DNA from: Sagittula marina | Lineage (GTDB): Bacteria; Pseudomonadota; Alphaproteobacteria; Rhodobacterales; Rhodobacteraceae | NCBI RefSeq assembly: GCF_014196795.1 | Contig: NZ_JACIEJ010000003.1 | Span: 186,001-250,000, forward strand | Reading direction: 5' to 3' | DNA length: 64,000 nucleotides | Shown here: positions 1 through 8,778 of the stretch, piece after piece | Position numbering within the stretch: the stretch's first letter is position 1 | Layout of the letters: the number at the start of each line of letters is the position of its first letter | The notes under the pieces: generated by a model | Database searches by the model: none | Told to the model about the DNA's origin: nothing | What the model saw: only the letters and a program-made list of their open reading frames with translations | Made by a program: the position numbers and the translations under genes

Positions 1-140
1 CGCAAGCATTCAGCGCGTCAACTTTAGCATATTAAGCTCGCTGCATGAACCTTCCCCACCAACCCAGGTGCGACGCAGGCCGGTTTTCGGCGGTGAAATC
101 GGCGGTTTTCAAATGGGGTAAAAAACCTTCACAAAAGTGC

Positions 141-169
141 TTGACGGGTCTGGCCGTTGTCCCTAAAAG
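141..169 (+). promoter_or_regulatory. Probable sigma-70 promoter of the tRNA-Asp genes
   Basis: TTGACG at 141-146 and TAAAAG at 164-169 are separated by 17 bp, close to the housekeeping consensus. They lie about 85 bp before the first tRNA-Asp gene. The rest of 1-254 holds no convincing gene; open frames there lack protein-like character. Confidence 0.5.
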
Positions 170-254
170 CCCCCTCACGCCACGAGGCAGACGCGACACG
201 ACGGACCGAACGGAACGGATGGAGCGGACGCAGCGGGGCGCTGGAAACGGCAGA

Positions 255-331
255 GCGGTTGTAGCTCAGATGGTTAGAGTACCGGCCTGTCACGCCGGGG
301 GTCGCGGGTTCGAGCCCCGTCAACCGCGCCA
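255..331 (+). tRNA. tRNA-Asp (anticodon GTC), copy 1
   Basis: This 77-nt cloverleaf has acceptor arms GCGGTTG and CAACCGC, discriminator G and an encoded CCA end. The anticodon loop CTGTCAC carries GTC, and the T loop GGTTCGAGCC is canonical. The D loop reads CTCAGATGG, one base different from the second copy at 530-606. An intrinsic terminator follows at 350-374. Bacterial tRNA-Asp carries queuosine at position 34, the substrate of GluQRS, which is also encoded in this window (15190-16050). Confidence 0.97.
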
Positions 332-349
332 CTTCCGTTTCATCGAAAG

Positions 350-374
350 GCCCTCGCAATTGCGGGGGCTTTTT
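350..374 (+). terminator. Intrinsic terminator after tRNA-Asp 1
   Basis: Arms GCCCTCGC (350-357) and GCGGGGGC (362-369) enclose AATT, and a five-T run follows. It probably separates the two tRNA-Asp genes, so copy 2 may need its own promoter. Confidence 0.75.
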
Positions 375-529
375 CGATTCCGGGGATCTCGGATAGTGGC
401 TTTTGCGCGCGAAATCCGTGTCAGAACGCGCGCGTTTCAAGGGCGCAAAACGCTTGTAAATTTCTCCCCCGATTTTCGTGTTTTTCCGCTTGCCCTCATC
501 TGCGCCGGGGGCTATCAGGCCCCCATAGC

Positions 530-606
530 GCGGTTGTAGCTCAGTTGGTTAGAGTACCGGCCTGTCACGCCGGGGGTCGCGGGTTCGAGCCCCGTCAACC
601 GCGCCA
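530..606 (+). tRNA. tRNA-Asp (anticodon GTC), copy 2
   Basis: Second 77-nt tRNA-Asp, identical to copy 1 except CTCAGTTGG in the D loop instead of CTCAGATGG. The CCA end is encoded. The next 245 bases (607-852) contain a small GCCCC/GGGGC hairpin near 635-650 without a T-run and no supportable gene. Confidence 0.97.
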
Positions 607-853
607 CTTTCCCCCTTCGATTTGTTGTGACACATGCCCCTGATAGGGGCGGATCGAAGGTCAGGATGCACCCCCACATTTTTTGATGATTTTCTTCGGA
701 ACCTTTGACGGACACTTGCGTTCACCTGTCAGAGAATTCGAAGCGTAGGGTTTTGCGCAAATGTTGAAAACGCAGCGTCAGGTATTCCTGACTGACCCTA
801 AATCGAAGTGTGTGCCAACTTGCCTCGCAAGCGAGGGCAGGCAAAGGGAAACG

Positions 854-875
854 AAAAAGGCGCCACGTGGGCGCC
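854..875 (-). terminator. Intrinsic terminator of the MepK-like gene
   Basis: Read on the minus strand, GGCGCC, a five-base loop and GGCGCC are followed by TTTTT (the A-run at 854-858). It lies 27 bases after the stop codon of the peptidase gene at 902. Confidence 0.7.
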
Positions 876-901
876 CATTCGAAAAAGTGAGGTAGATAGA
901 G

Positions 902-1468
902 TTACGCGCCCCAGCTGCGAACAGGGCCGCAATCCATGTGGACGAAATTGGAGCCGGAATATCGACCGACGCCGCCGCCACGACATGCCGCAGCCGCTTT
1001 GGCCATTTGCGACACCGAGCGCGTAGATAGCCGAAGATCGGCAGCTTGTCCGCGAAGGTGACGAGAATTCTTTGCCACGCCAGAGGACCGCGATCTCAGC
1101 ATCGCATTTGTCTTCGGCGAGCGATAGCCGGAGATGAGCATGTAGGGCTCCGAGCAATCCATCAGATTGTGAGCCGCACACATGATGTCCACTGTACGCG
1201 GATCAATGGATTTGACGTCGTCCGTGCGCCAGTCGCGCATGAAGAGGTTTATCTCCTTGAGCGAGTCAGCGAGGTAGTCGCCCTCGATCCAGTAGATCAT
1301 GTCAATTCGCTCACCCGTTCGCCCCGAATACATATGCAAGCGACGAATATCGCCTGCGCCGCGCAAGAAGCCCGCGGCGTTGGAGTAGGTGGGTGCTGCT
1401 GCAACAGTTGTTGCAGCGAATGCACCGAGGAGGCCCCGGCGCGTGATACGCATATTGTTTTCTGTCAT
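902..1468 (-). CDS. DUF882 / peptidase M15 family murein endopeptidase (MepK/YcbK-like)
   Basis: A 188-residue exported protein. The N-terminus has a twin-arginine-type leader (RRGLLGAF) and an Ala-rich hydrophobic stretch. The family's zinc-site pattern is visible: SGYRSP, then SRHLRGQAADLR (His and Asp ligands) and FVHMDCGP (His). E. coli MepK (YcbK) of this family cleaves the 3-3 cross-links made by L,D-transpeptidases. That fits the divergent neighbour at 1793, which is an L,D-transpeptidase. The start at 1468 was chosen because it precedes the leader; an ATG at 1453 (183 residues) starts directly on it. The longer open frame upstream has no protein-like features. Specificity is inferred. 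Confidence 0.85.
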   Translation of the reverse strand: MTENNMRITRRGLLGAFAATTVAAAPTYSNAAGFLRGAGDIRRLHMYSGRTGERIDMIYWIEGDYLADSLKEINLFMRDWRTDDVKSIDPRTVDIMCAAHNLMDCSEPYMLISGYRSPKTNAMLRSRSSGVAKNSRHLRGQAADLRLSTRSVSQMAKAAAACRGGGVGRYSGSNFVHMDCGPVRSWGA

Positions 1469-1792
1469 GTAAGGCGCCTGTCCCGTGGTCGCTGTTACCT
1501 GTTTGCGCAGATCGTTGCTGCGCACCTGCCATCTATCCCCAGATGTCTTCCTCCGTATTGCACGAATCGAGCACTCCATAAAGCGGGATTTATTATGAAT
1601 TTTAGCTTTCAAGCGGAAGTTGGCAGAAACCCGCGCAAGGCAATGAGGGTGTGGCGCAAATGCGCAGATCACGCACATGTCACTGCAACGCGCCGTTGGC
1701 TGCCGCATAGTGAAGCATTAAGCGTTTACAGGCTTACGACATTGATACACAAGTTTAATATTGCCGGGGATGTTATGCACAAGGGGTACGGA
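1469..1792. promoter_or_regulatory. Divergent promoter region between mepK-like and ldt genes
   Basis: These 324 bases hold no gene I can support. A plus-strand promoter is likely: TTACGA (1734-1739), 16 bp, TAATAT (1756-1761). Transcription would then start near 1768, which favours the downstream start codon of the transpeptidase. No operator is recognised. Confidence 0.5.
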
Positions 1793-3445
1793 ATGCGCGG
1801 TCAGCAGAAGTTTTATGAACAAATTGGAGGGCGCATCCAGTCGCTCTTCGTGGCTGGTGCCGTTGCTGGTCTGTTGGCTTGTGCGCCCGCAATAGTCAGC
1901 GCCGAAAATTTTTCGTTCAAAGTGACGGCGTACAAGCAGGCCGTTGCCGAAAGCCTCGGCGACGAAGAAGGGATCGCGGCGTTCTATCGCGCGCGTGGAT
2001 TCGAGCCGATCTGGACCGGCGACGACGCGGCCAGCACGGACCGCCGCCGGGCCTTGATCGAAAGTTTCGGATTGGCCGACGTGCACGGCCTGCCGACGGC
2101 GAAATACGACGCGCGCGCCCTGATGAACAAGATGGCAGCGGCCAGGACAGGCCGGGAACGCGGTCTGCTCGAGGTGGAGCTTAGCCGGACATTCATCAGC
2201 TTTGCCAATGACTTGCAGTCGGGTATCATTGACAATCCGGGTCGCGTCGACAGTCAGATCAAGCGTACCTTGCCGCGCCGCGCGCCTGAGGATCTTCTGA
2301 CTCAGTTGATTGAACAGCGTCCTGAAGCCGTGTTGCGCAACCTGGTGCCGCCGACGGCTGAATATTCTCGTTTGATGCGGGCCAAACTGGAGCTGGAACG
2401 CAAGATCCGTCATGGCGGGTGGGGCGCGACGGTGTCCGCCTCCAAGCTGGAGCCGGGGCAAAGCGGCGACCGCGTCGTCGCCCTGCGCAACCGTCTGGTG
2501 TCGATGGACTACCTCGCGCCATCCCTGACCACCACATACGACAGCGCCATGGAAGCCGCCGTACGGCAGTTTCAGGACGATCACGGGCTGAACATCGACG
2601 GCGTGGCTGGCTCTTCGACCCTGCGGGAAATCAACGTCGCACCAGAAGACCGCCTGAAATCGGTCATTGTCGCCATGGAACGTGAGCGTTGGCTCAACAT
2701 CGAAGGCGGGCGCGGCAAACGCCACATCCTCGTCAATCTCGTCGATTTCCACGCTCAGATCATCGACGACGACAAGCTGACATTCGAGACCCGCTCCGTC
2801 ATTGGGCATCAGGATCACGACCGTCGCACGCCGGAATTCTCCGACGTCATGACCCACATGGTGATCAACCCGTACTGGTATGTGCCGCGCTCGATCATTG
2901 TCGGGGAATATCTGCCGCTTCTGCGATCCAACCCGGGCGCTGCCGGCCATCTCGATATCATCGACTCCCGTGGGCGGGTTGTGAGCCGGGGGCAGAGCTT
3001 TGCGCGCTTCTCCAGCAGCAGTTTTCCGTATTCGATGCGGCAACGTCCCGGGCCACGCAATGCGTTGGGAACGGTGAAGTTCATGTTCCCCAACAAGTAT
3101 AACATCTACCTGCACGATACGCCGTCGCAGAGCCTTTTTGCGCGCGAAGTCCGGACGTTCAGCCATGGCTGTATCCGCCTTGATGACCCGCACGATTTTG
3201 CCTACGCGCTGCTGGCGCCGCAGACCGCCGATCCGGTGAACTATTTCCAGTCGATCCTGCGGTCCGGCCAGAACACAAAGGTGAATCTGGAGCAGAATGT
3301 CCCGGTTCATTTGATTTACCGCACGGCCTTCACGCCCGCGAAAGGTCATGTGAATTACCGCCATGACATCTACAACCGCGACGCCCGCATCTGGGAGGCG
3401 TTGCAGGCCGAGGGCGTGTCCTTGATGACCCATTGGGAAAGCTGA
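1793..3445 (+). CDS. L,D-transpeptidase, YcbB/LdtD type
   Basis: A 550-residue periplasmic enzyme that makes 3-3 (mDAP-mDAP) peptidoglycan cross-links or attaches lipoproteins. It begins with a signal peptide (hydrophobic LFVAGAVAGLLAC, then IVSAEN). A YcbB-type alpha-helical region follows, then a peptidoglycan-binding repeat (LEPGQSGDRVVALRNRL with VRQFQDDHGL), then the YkuD catalytic domain with the conserved FSHGCIRL motif, whose Cys is the nucleophile. Start 1793 has AAGGGG six bases upstream and suits the promoter; ATG 1775 is an alternative. A strong terminator follows. The divergent MepK-like gene would hydrolyse the same bond. Confidence 0.9.
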   Translation: MRGQQKFYEQIGGRIQSLFVAGAVAGLLACAPAIVSAENFSFKVTAYKQAVAESLGDEEGIAAFYRARGFEPIWTGDDAASTDRRRALIESFGLADVHGLPTAKYDARALMNKMAAARTGRERGLLEVELSRTFISFANDLQSGIIDNPGRVDSQIKRTLPRRAPEDLLTQLIEQRPEAVLRNLVPPTAEYSRLMRAKLELERKIRHGGWGATVSASKLEPGQSGDRVVALRNRLVSMDYLAPSLTTTYDSAMEAAVRQFQDDHGLNIDGVAGSSTLREINVAPEDRLKSVIVAMERERWLNIEGGRGKRHILVNLVDFHAQIIDDDKLTFETRSVIGHQDHDRRTPEFSDVMTHMVINPYWYVPRSIIVGEYLPLLRSNPGAAGHLDIIDSRGRVVSRGQSFARFSSSSFPYSMRQRPGPRNALGTVKFMFPNKYNIYLHDTPSQSLFAREVRTFSHGCIRLDDPHDFAYALLAPQTADPVNYFQSILRSGQNTKVNLEQNVPVHLIYRTAFTPAKGHVNYRHDIYNRDARIWEALQAEGVSLMTHWES

Positions 3446-3480
3446 GCAACTGCTTCCTTTCGTCTTTGTATCTGGATCAC

Positions 3481-3514
3481 ACGCACGACCCTCAGGGGTC
3501 GTGCGTTTTGTTTT
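3481..3514 (+). terminator. Intrinsic terminator after the L,D-transpeptidase gene
   Basis: A perfect 11-bp stem, ACGCACGACCC (3481-3491) with GGGTCGTGCGT (3496-3506), has loop TCAG and is followed by TTTGTTTT. Confidence 0.9.
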
Positions 3515-3637
3515 GCCGTGTACCGGAAATGTGCGGCCTTGGTCGGGCGGACCTTTGCGCAGCGCGAGGCCTGCGGGATGGACATTTCGGGGCCTGGGCG
3601 CTTAGACCTTGGCCAAGAAGCGGTGAGGGACACGACC

Positions 3638-4729
3638 ATGCATTATACTGTGGGACAGATTGCCGAAGCGCTCGGTGTCACGGCTGAGGGCGATCAATCG
3701 CTGGAGGTGTCCGGTGTGTCCGAGCCTCAGACGGCGTCAGCATCGCAAATTGCGCTCGCCATGAAGCCGGAGTTCGCCTCGCGGATCGGCGACGGCCAAG
3801 CGCGGGTCGCGATGCTCTGGAATGGTGCCGATTGGCGCGGCATGGGGCTTTCGGCGGCCTTGATGGCGCCGCGCCCGCGCTTTGCCTTGTCCGGGCTATC
3901 TGGAATGATGGATCTGGGGCAGGGTTACGGTGACGGTATTCACCCCTCTGCCTTCGTCGATGAAACCGCCGAGATCGGCGAAGGGGTCAGCATTGGTCCC
4001 ATGAGCGTCGTGATGGCCGGGGCAAGGATTGGCGCGGGCAGTGTGGTTGGGCCGCAGTGTTTCGTGGGCCAAGACGTGGTGCTTGGTACCGAGGCGCTTT
4101 TGCACACGGGTGTAAAGCTCATGGCGCGGGTGCGCATCGGCGCGCGTTTTGTCGCACATCCCGGCGCGGTGGTGGGGGGCGATGGTTTTTCCTTCGTGAC
4201 GCCGGAACCTTCGGGTGTCGAAAAGGCACGCGCCAGCCTTGGCGAAGAGGGTAACGAGACAGCGCAGCCCTGGGCGCGCATCGCCTCGCTCGGCGCGGTA
4301 ACGGTGGGCGACGATGTGGAGATGGGCTGCAACGCCTGTATCGACCGCGGCACCGTGCGCGACACGCAGGTGGGCAACGGTGTGAAGATGGATAACCTTG
4401 TCCAGATTGGCCACAACGTGGTCATCGGGGACGACACGATGGTCTGTGCCGGTGGTGCGGTCGCCGGGTCGTCCGTGCTGGGGCGCAATGTGGTGGTCGG
4501 TGGCTGTGCCGGAATTTCCGACAACCTCAAGATCGGGGATCGCGTGATCCTTGGCGGCGGGACCATGGTCTTGTCCAATGTGCCGGAGGGCCGCGTGATG
4601 CTGGGCTATCCGGCGATGAAGATGGACAGCCATGTGGAAAGCTACAAGGGCCTGCGCCGCCTGCCGCGATTGTTCCGCGATGTGGCTGACCTGAAAAAGG
4701 CGGTTTCAAAGTTGACGTCGAATGACTAG
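3638..4729 (+). CDS. lpxD: UDP-3-O-acylglucosamine N-acyltransferase
   Basis: 363 residues. LpxD transfers a 3-hydroxyacyl chain from ACP to the 2-amino group of UDP-3-O-acyl-glucosamine, the third step of lipid A synthesis, in the cytoplasm. The N-terminal uridine-binding domain (about 1-100) is followed by left-handed beta-helix hexapeptide repeats (IGEGVSIGPM, IGAGSVVG and so on) and a C-terminal helix. The catalytic His lies in QIGHNVVIG and the family motif IDRGTV is present. ATG 3638 has GGTGAGGGA seven bases upstream; an in-frame extension to 3518 crosses the preceding intergenic region and was rejected. It sits in an operon with a dedicated ACP and a ketoacyl synthase, not with the usual lpxA/fabZ. 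Confidence 0.93.
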   Translation: MHYTVGQIAEALGVTAEGDQSLEVSGVSEPQTASASQIALAMKPEFASRIGDGQARVAMLWNGADWRGMGLSAALMAPRPRFALSGLSGMMDLGQGYGDGIHPSAFVDETAEIGEGVSIGPMSVVMAGARIGAGSVVGPQCFVGQDVVLGTEALLHTGVKLMARVRIGARFVAHPGAVVGGDGFSFVTPEPSGVEKARASLGEEGNETAQPWARIASLGAVTVGDDVEMGCNACIDRGTVRDTQVGNGVKMDNLVQIGHNVVIGDDTMVCAGGAVAGSSVLGRNVVVGGCAGISDNLKIGDRVILGGGTMVLSNVPEGRVMLGYPAMKMDSHVESYKGLRRLPRLFRDVADLKKAVSKLTSND

Positions 4730-4764
4730 ATCTTCGGCAACTTAGGGTGACTGGGGCCAGATCA

Positions 4765-5025
4765 ATGAACGTCAAGGACAAGGTGATCGAGATCGTCGCC
4801 GAGCAAGCCATGCTTGAGCCGTCGGACATTACCATGGAAAGCACGCCAGAAAGCATCGGCATCGATTCTCTGGGGTTGGTCGAGGCGATCTTTGCCATCG
4901 AGGAAGCCTTCGACATCTCCGTGCCATTCAATGCAAACGCACCAGAGGAGTCCGATTTCGACATTTCCTCTGTGGCGACCATCGTGGCTGGAATCGAACG
5001 GCTGATTGCCGAGCAAAAGTCGTGA
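4765..5025 (+). CDS. Specialised acyl carrier protein (AcpXL-like)
   Basis: An 86-residue acidic helical protein with the phosphopantetheine attachment motif GIDSLGLVEA (Ser near residue 36). Unlike housekeeping AcpP, the region after helix II (VPFNANAPEE) resembles the specialised ACPs, such as rhizobial AcpXL, that carry acyl chains destined for lipid A. It lies 35 bases after lpxD and its TGA overlaps the GTG of the ketoacyl synthase by 4 bases, so the three are co-transcribed and probably translationally coupled. ATG 4765 was preferred to an upstream GTG at 4747. Lipid A involvement is inferred from lpxD. Confidence 0.85.
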   Translation: MNVKDKVIEIVAEQAMLEPSDITMESTPESIGIDSLGLVEAIFAIEEAFDISVPFNANAPEESDFDISSVATIVAGIERLIAEQKS

Positions 5026-6230
5026 AACGGGTTGTCATCACCGGCGCGGGCACGATCAACGCGTTGGGTCAGGACGTGGCATCCACGCAGGAGGCCATGC
5101 GCGAGGGCCGCTGTGGCATCGGTCCGCTGGAATTTCGCGACGTCGAGCGCCTGACCGTCCGGATCGGTGCGCAGGTCAAAGGCTTTGAGCCTGAGAGCGT
5201 GTTCAACCGCCAGCAGCTGTCGCTATATGACCGTTTCACGCAGTTCACACTGATTGCCGCACGGCAGGCGGTGGCGCAATCGGGACTGACGTTTCACGGC
5301 GAGATGGCAGACCGGTCCGGCGTCGTCCTGGGCACCTCCGGCGGGGGGCTGACCACGCAGGACGAGAACTACCGCGCGGTCTACGAGGAGGGGAAGAACC
5401 GCGTTCATCCCTTTGTCGTGCCGAAATTGATGAACAATGCCGCCGCAAGCCATGTGAGCATGGAGTTCAACCTGCGCGGCCCAAGCTTTACTGTCGCCAC
5501 CGCCTGCGCCTCGTCAAACCATGCCATGGGGCAGGCATTTCAGATGATCCGTTCGGGCATGTGCACGGCCATGATCACCGGCGGGTCAGAGGCGATGCTG
5601 TGTTTTGGCGGTGTGAAGGCCTGGGAAGGGCTGCGTGTCATGTCGCGCGACGCCTGCCGACCGTTCAGCGCCACGCGCAACGGCATGGTGCAAGGCGAGG
5701 GGGCGGGCGTCTTTGTCTTCGAAGACTACGACCATGCACGCGCCCGCGGGGCGGAGATCCTGGGCGAAGTTCTGGGCTTTGCCATGACCTCTGACGCGGC
5801 GGATATCGTGATGCCGTCGAAACAGGGCGCGGCCCGCGCGATCTCTGGCGCATTGCGCGACGCGCAGGTGGACCGCACGCGGGTCGGCTATATCAATGCT
5901 CACGGCACCGGAACGGCGGCAAACGACAAGACCGAAAGCGCCGCCGTGGCGGATGTCTTCGGCACTCATGCGGACGATTTGATGATCTCTTCGACCAAGT
6001 CGATGCATGGTCATTTGATCGGTGGGACCGGCGCGGTAGAGCTGTTGGCCTGCCTGATGGCGCTGAACGACGGAATAATCGCGCCCACCATCGGCTACGA
6101 GGAACCGGACCCTGAATGCGCGCTCGATGTGGTGCCCAATGAGGCGCGCGAGCGGGAGGTGGACGTGGTGCTGTCCAATGCCTTTGCCTTTGGCGGCTTG
6201 AACGCGGTGCTGGCATTGGCCCGCATCTGA
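5022..6230 (+). CDS. Beta-ketoacyl-ACP synthase, KAS II (FabF) family
   Basis: A 402-residue decarboxylating condensing enzyme. The thiolase-fold catalytic triad is complete: Cys in TACASSNHAMG, His in NAHGTGTAAND and His in KSMHGHLIGGTG. The closing FAFGGLN loop is also present. It starts with GTG inside the ACP stop codon (GTGA overlap). Together with the preceding ACP it could elongate or supply a special acyl chain for LpxD. Some residues around the motifs (HGTGTAAND in place of the usual HGTSTPAGD) set it apart from housekeeping FabF, so it is probably a paralogue rather than the primary elongase. Confidence 0.9.
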   Translation: MKRVVITGAGTINALGQDVASTQEAMREGRCGIGPLEFRDVERLTVRIGAQVKGFEPESVFNRQQLSLYDRFTQFTLIAARQAVAQSGLTFHGEMADRSGVVLGTSGGGLTTQDENYRAVYEEGKNRVHPFVVPKLMNNAAASHVSMEFNLRGPSFTVATACASSNHAMGQAFQMIRSGMCTAMITGGSEAMLCFGGVKAWEGLRVMSRDACRPFSATRNGMVQGEGAGVFVFEDYDHARARGAEILGEVLGFAMTSDAADIVMPSKQGAARAISGALRDAQVDRTRVGYINAHGTGTAANDKTESAAVADVFGTHADDLMISSTKSMHGHLIGGTGAVELLACLMALNDGIIAPTIGYEEPDPECALDVVPNEAREREVDVVLSNAFAFGGLNAVLALARI

Positions 6231-6361
6231 GGCGTAATCCGGCGGAGCGCTGACGCGCGCTCTTCTCTCGGCCTGACGCCTCCGGCTTTCGGCCTCGGGC
6301 CGTGTGTGGGACCGTGGGTGAATCTGCGTAGGCGGAAATCCGGTTGGCTGCGTTTTGCTCA

Positions 6362-6386
6362 GGAACTCCTGTGGCTGCCGCGGGTT
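6362..6386 (+). promoter_or_regulatory. Weak candidate ECF (EcfG-like) promoter for the DUF892 gene
   Basis: GGAAC (6362-6366) is followed after 16 bp by GGTT (6383-6386), near the general-stress consensus GGAAC-N16/17-CGTT. It sits 35 bases before the start codon. One mismatch, and whether this organism has EcfG is not visible here. Confidence 0.3.
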
Positions 6387-6420
6387 GAGTGGGCAGAACA
6401 GAACAACAGGAGGAAATCTC

Positions 6421-6918
6421 ATGTCCCTCAATTCCCTGAAAGACGTCTACGTTGATCAATTGCAGGACCTGCACAGCGCATGTCGCCAGTCCCACGCTGT
6501 GATGGACTCGCTCAAAGAGGCCGCCAAAAACGAAGAACTGCGCAGTGCTCTTGGCGCCGGCAAGGACGGCATTGCCGACGGGCTGACCCATCTCGAAGCG
6601 CTGATCAAATCGCATGGAGCAGATCCCAAAGGCGAGCACTGCAAAGGTATGGAAGGTCTCGTGGCCGAAGCAAAGGCGCACGGTCTGAACCAAGACTTTG
6701 GCAACGACGATGCGCGAGATGCCATGATCATCACGCAATACCAGCGCATGGCGCACTATGCGATCGCCGGCTACGGGTGCTGCGCGGCCTTTGCGAACCG
6801 CCTTGGCTTGACCGAAGACGCGGCGACGCTGGGCGAGATGCTGGATGCGTCCTGGTCCGGTGACCGTCACTTCTCAGGCATTGCGCAAGGTCAGGTGAAC
6901 AAAGCGGCGGCTGAATAA
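6421..6918 (+). CDS. DUF892 (YciE/YciF) ferritin-like stress protein
   Basis: A 165-residue protein, nearly all helical, matching the YciE/YciF family of ferritin-like four-helix bundles. Recognisable blocks are LKDVYVDQLQDLHSA at the N-terminus, CKGMEGLVAEA in the middle and TQYQRMAHYAIAGYG, which carries an iron-ligand-like Gln/His/Tyr cluster. Family members are induced by general stress, but their biochemical role is unsettled. A strong ribosome site (AGGAGG) lies 8 bases before ATG 6421. Monocistronic, with a terminator at 6996. Confidence 0.85.
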   Translation: MSLNSLKDVYVDQLQDLHSACRQSHAVMDSLKEAAKNEELRSALGAGKDGIADGLTHLEALIKSHGADPKGEHCKGMEGLVAEAKAHGLNQDFGNDDARDAMIITQYQRMAHYAIAGYGCCAAFANRLGLTEDAATLGEMLDASWSGDRHFSGIAQGQVNKAAAE

Positions 6919-6995
6919 CCTTTCGCGGATGACCATTTTGACGAACGCCAATGCACTTCTTGTGTAAGATTTGAATGAAGCGCACATTTATTATG

Positions 6996-7031
6996 AAAAC
7001 CGCCCCGGCGCCAAAGCGACGGGGCGGTTTT
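6996..7031. terminator. Bidirectional terminator between DUF892 gene and mnmA
   Basis: AAAACCGCCCC (6996-7006) pairs with GGGGCGGTTTT (7021-7031). The flanking A and T runs make it work for both converging genes. Bases 7032-7186 contain nothing else I can support. Confidence 0.85.
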
Positions 7032-7186
7032 GTATCTTGCGAGCAATCAGGTCATCAATACCGTCAACAGTCCGCGTCCACCTGCCGTTCCGACCAACGC
7101 TGTGATCTGTGAAAGCGAACCGTCGGGTCACGCATGTGTCCCACTGGGCCGTTGATGTGCTTCAGAACACGTTCGGCCGAGGCGTA

Positions 7187-8335
7187 TCAGCCCCGCCAGA
7201 TCCATCCGCCGCCGTAGATACGGCTGTCACCCTCGGCATGGTCCTGCGCGTAGAACACACAAGCCTGACCGGGGCTGACGCCTTCCTCTGGTGTCAGCAG
7301 CTCCACCTCTGCTTCTGTGTCCGACAGGGGACGCACGATGGCCTCACGCGGGGGACGCGTGGAGCGCACCTTGACGCTCAGCTGCCACTCCTTGCGAGAG
7401 GTGAAAGGCTCGTCTCCCAGCCAGTTGATCTCTCGCACCGGGATGGTGCGCGTGGCCAGCATTTCCTTCGGGCCGACCACGACATGCTTCTTGTCCACAT
7501 CCAGACGGACCACGTAAAGCGGCTCCTCCAGGCCTCCGATCCCCAAACCGCGCCGTTGTCCAATCGTGTAGTGGATCACACCTTTGTGTTCGCCCAGAAC
7601 ACGGCCGTCCGCGTGCACGATCTGACCCGGTTCCGCAGAGCCGGGGCGCAGTTTTTCGATGACGCCCGCATAATTTCCGTCAGGAACAAAGCAGATATCC
7701 TGCGAATCCGGCTTGTTCGCCACCACCAGGTCGTACTTTGCGGCCAGTTCACGCGTTGCATCCTTGCTCGGAAGGTGTCCAAGCGGGAAACGCAGAAATT
7801 CCAACTGTTCCGGTGTCGTGGAGAACAGAAAGTAGCTTTGATCGCGGTTGGCGTCGGTCGCGCTGTGCAGCTCCGGCCCGTTGTCGCCTGACTTGCGCTG
7901 GATGTAGTGCCCGGTGGCCATGACATCCGCCTCGAGATCCTTGGCAGTCTCCAGCAGATCCTTGAACTTCACCCGCTCATTGCAGCGGATGCAGGGCACA
8001 GGCGTCGCGCCGCCAAGGTAACTGTCAGCGAATTCGTCAATCACCGCTTCTTGGAAAATATTTTCATAATCAAGAACATAGTGGGGGAAGTTCATTTCCT
8101 CCGCGACCCTTCGAGCATCATGGATGTCGATCCCCGCACAACATGCCCCCTTCTTGGACAGGGCCGCGCCATGGTCGTAGAGTTGCAGCGTCACACCGAT
8201 GACATCATAGCCCTCGTCCTTGAGCATGGCGGCCACAACCGAACTGTCGACGCCGCCGGACATGGCGACGACGACGCGCGTTTGCGATGGGGGCTTGCGC
8301 AGGCCCAGGCTGTTGAGGGGCATGTCTTCGGGCAT
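7187..8335 (-). CDS. mnmA: tRNA-specific 2-thiouridylase
   Basis: 382 residues. MnmA thiolates U34 of tRNA-Lys, -Glu and -Gln using sulfur relayed from a cysteine desulfurase. Seen in order: the PP-loop ATP site SGGVDSS (about residues 26-32), the first catalytic Cys in PVPCIRCN, the ATGHY motif, the second catalytic Cys in SQDICFVP, then the [10 protein letters not shown] and C-terminal beta-barrel segments. The start at 8335 has GGAGA eight bases upstream; 8323 is an in-frame alternative. It is divergent from sciP. Confidence 0.97.
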   Translation of the reverse strand: MPEDMPLNSLGLRKPPSQTRVVVAMSGGVDSSVVAAMLKDEGYDVIGVTLQLYDHGAALSKKGACCAGIDIHDARRVAEEMNFPHYVLDYENIFQEAVIDEFADSYLGGATPVPCIRCNERVKFKDLLETAKDLEADVMATGHYIQRKSGDNGPELHSATDANRDQSYFLFSTTPEQLEFLRFPLGHLPSKDATRELAAKYDLVVANKPDSQDICFVPDGNYAGVIEKLRPGSAEPGQIVHADGRVLGEHKGVIHYTIGQRRGLGIGGLEEPLYVVRLDVDKKHVVVGPKEMLATRTIPVREINWLGDEPFTSRKEWQLSVKVRSTRPPREAIVRPLSDTEAEVELLTPEEGVSPGQACVFYAQDHAEGDSRIYGGGWIWRG

Positions 8336-8460
8336 TGAACGATCTCCGTGGATTGCGCGGAATATAGGAAAAATCGAAATACTCTCAAGGGGTGGTTTCA
8401 GCCGTCGTTAAGAGCTGAAGCGGTTTAGTCCTCCAGCACGCGATGCTCGGAGGTGTGATG

Positions 8461-8739
8461 ATGTACCTGAAAAAGATCGACGGCCCACGCGCCGTGAGGC
8501 TGCCCGACGGATCGACGATGACACGGGCGGACCTTCCGCCGTCGTCAACGCGCCGCTGGGTGGCTTCGCGCAAGGCCGCAGTGGTGAAGGCTGTGCAATA
8601 CGGATTGCTCAGCCAGGATCAGGCAAAAGAGCGCTATGCGCTTAGCGAAGAGGAGTTGATGGAATGGGTAAACGCAGCGAAACTTCATGGTGAAGATGCC
8701 TTGAAAGTGACGAGAGTTCAGAAGTACCGTCAACCCTAG
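8461..8739 (+). CDS. sciP: CtrA inhibitor SciP (DUF1153)
   Basis: A 92-residue helix-turn-helix protein. Conserved blocks are LPDGSTMTRADLPP, RRWVASRKAAVV and SEEELMEW with the terminal RVQKYR, as in Caulobacter SciP. SciP binds CtrA or its target promoters and blocks CtrA-dependent activation. The start is taken as the second of two adjacent ATGs (8458, 8461), with CGGAGG 7 bases before the chosen one. Directly downstream in the same orientation is ctrA, the regulator it antagonises. Confidence 0.93.
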   Translation: MYLKKIDGPRAVRLPDGSTMTRADLPPSSTRRWVASRKAAVVKAVQYGLLSQDQAKERYALSEEELMEWVNAAKLHGEDALKVTRVQKYRQP

Positions 8740-8778
8740 GTGGTATAATTCATCTTCCTGAGATACGGTAACAGGGCG

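Noticed and set aside
1718-3433. 571-codon open frame antisense to the L,D-transpeptidase gene
   Set aside because: A GC-rich shadow frame; composition is His/Arg/Gln-rich with no domain, and the sense strand carries a clear YkuD enzyme.
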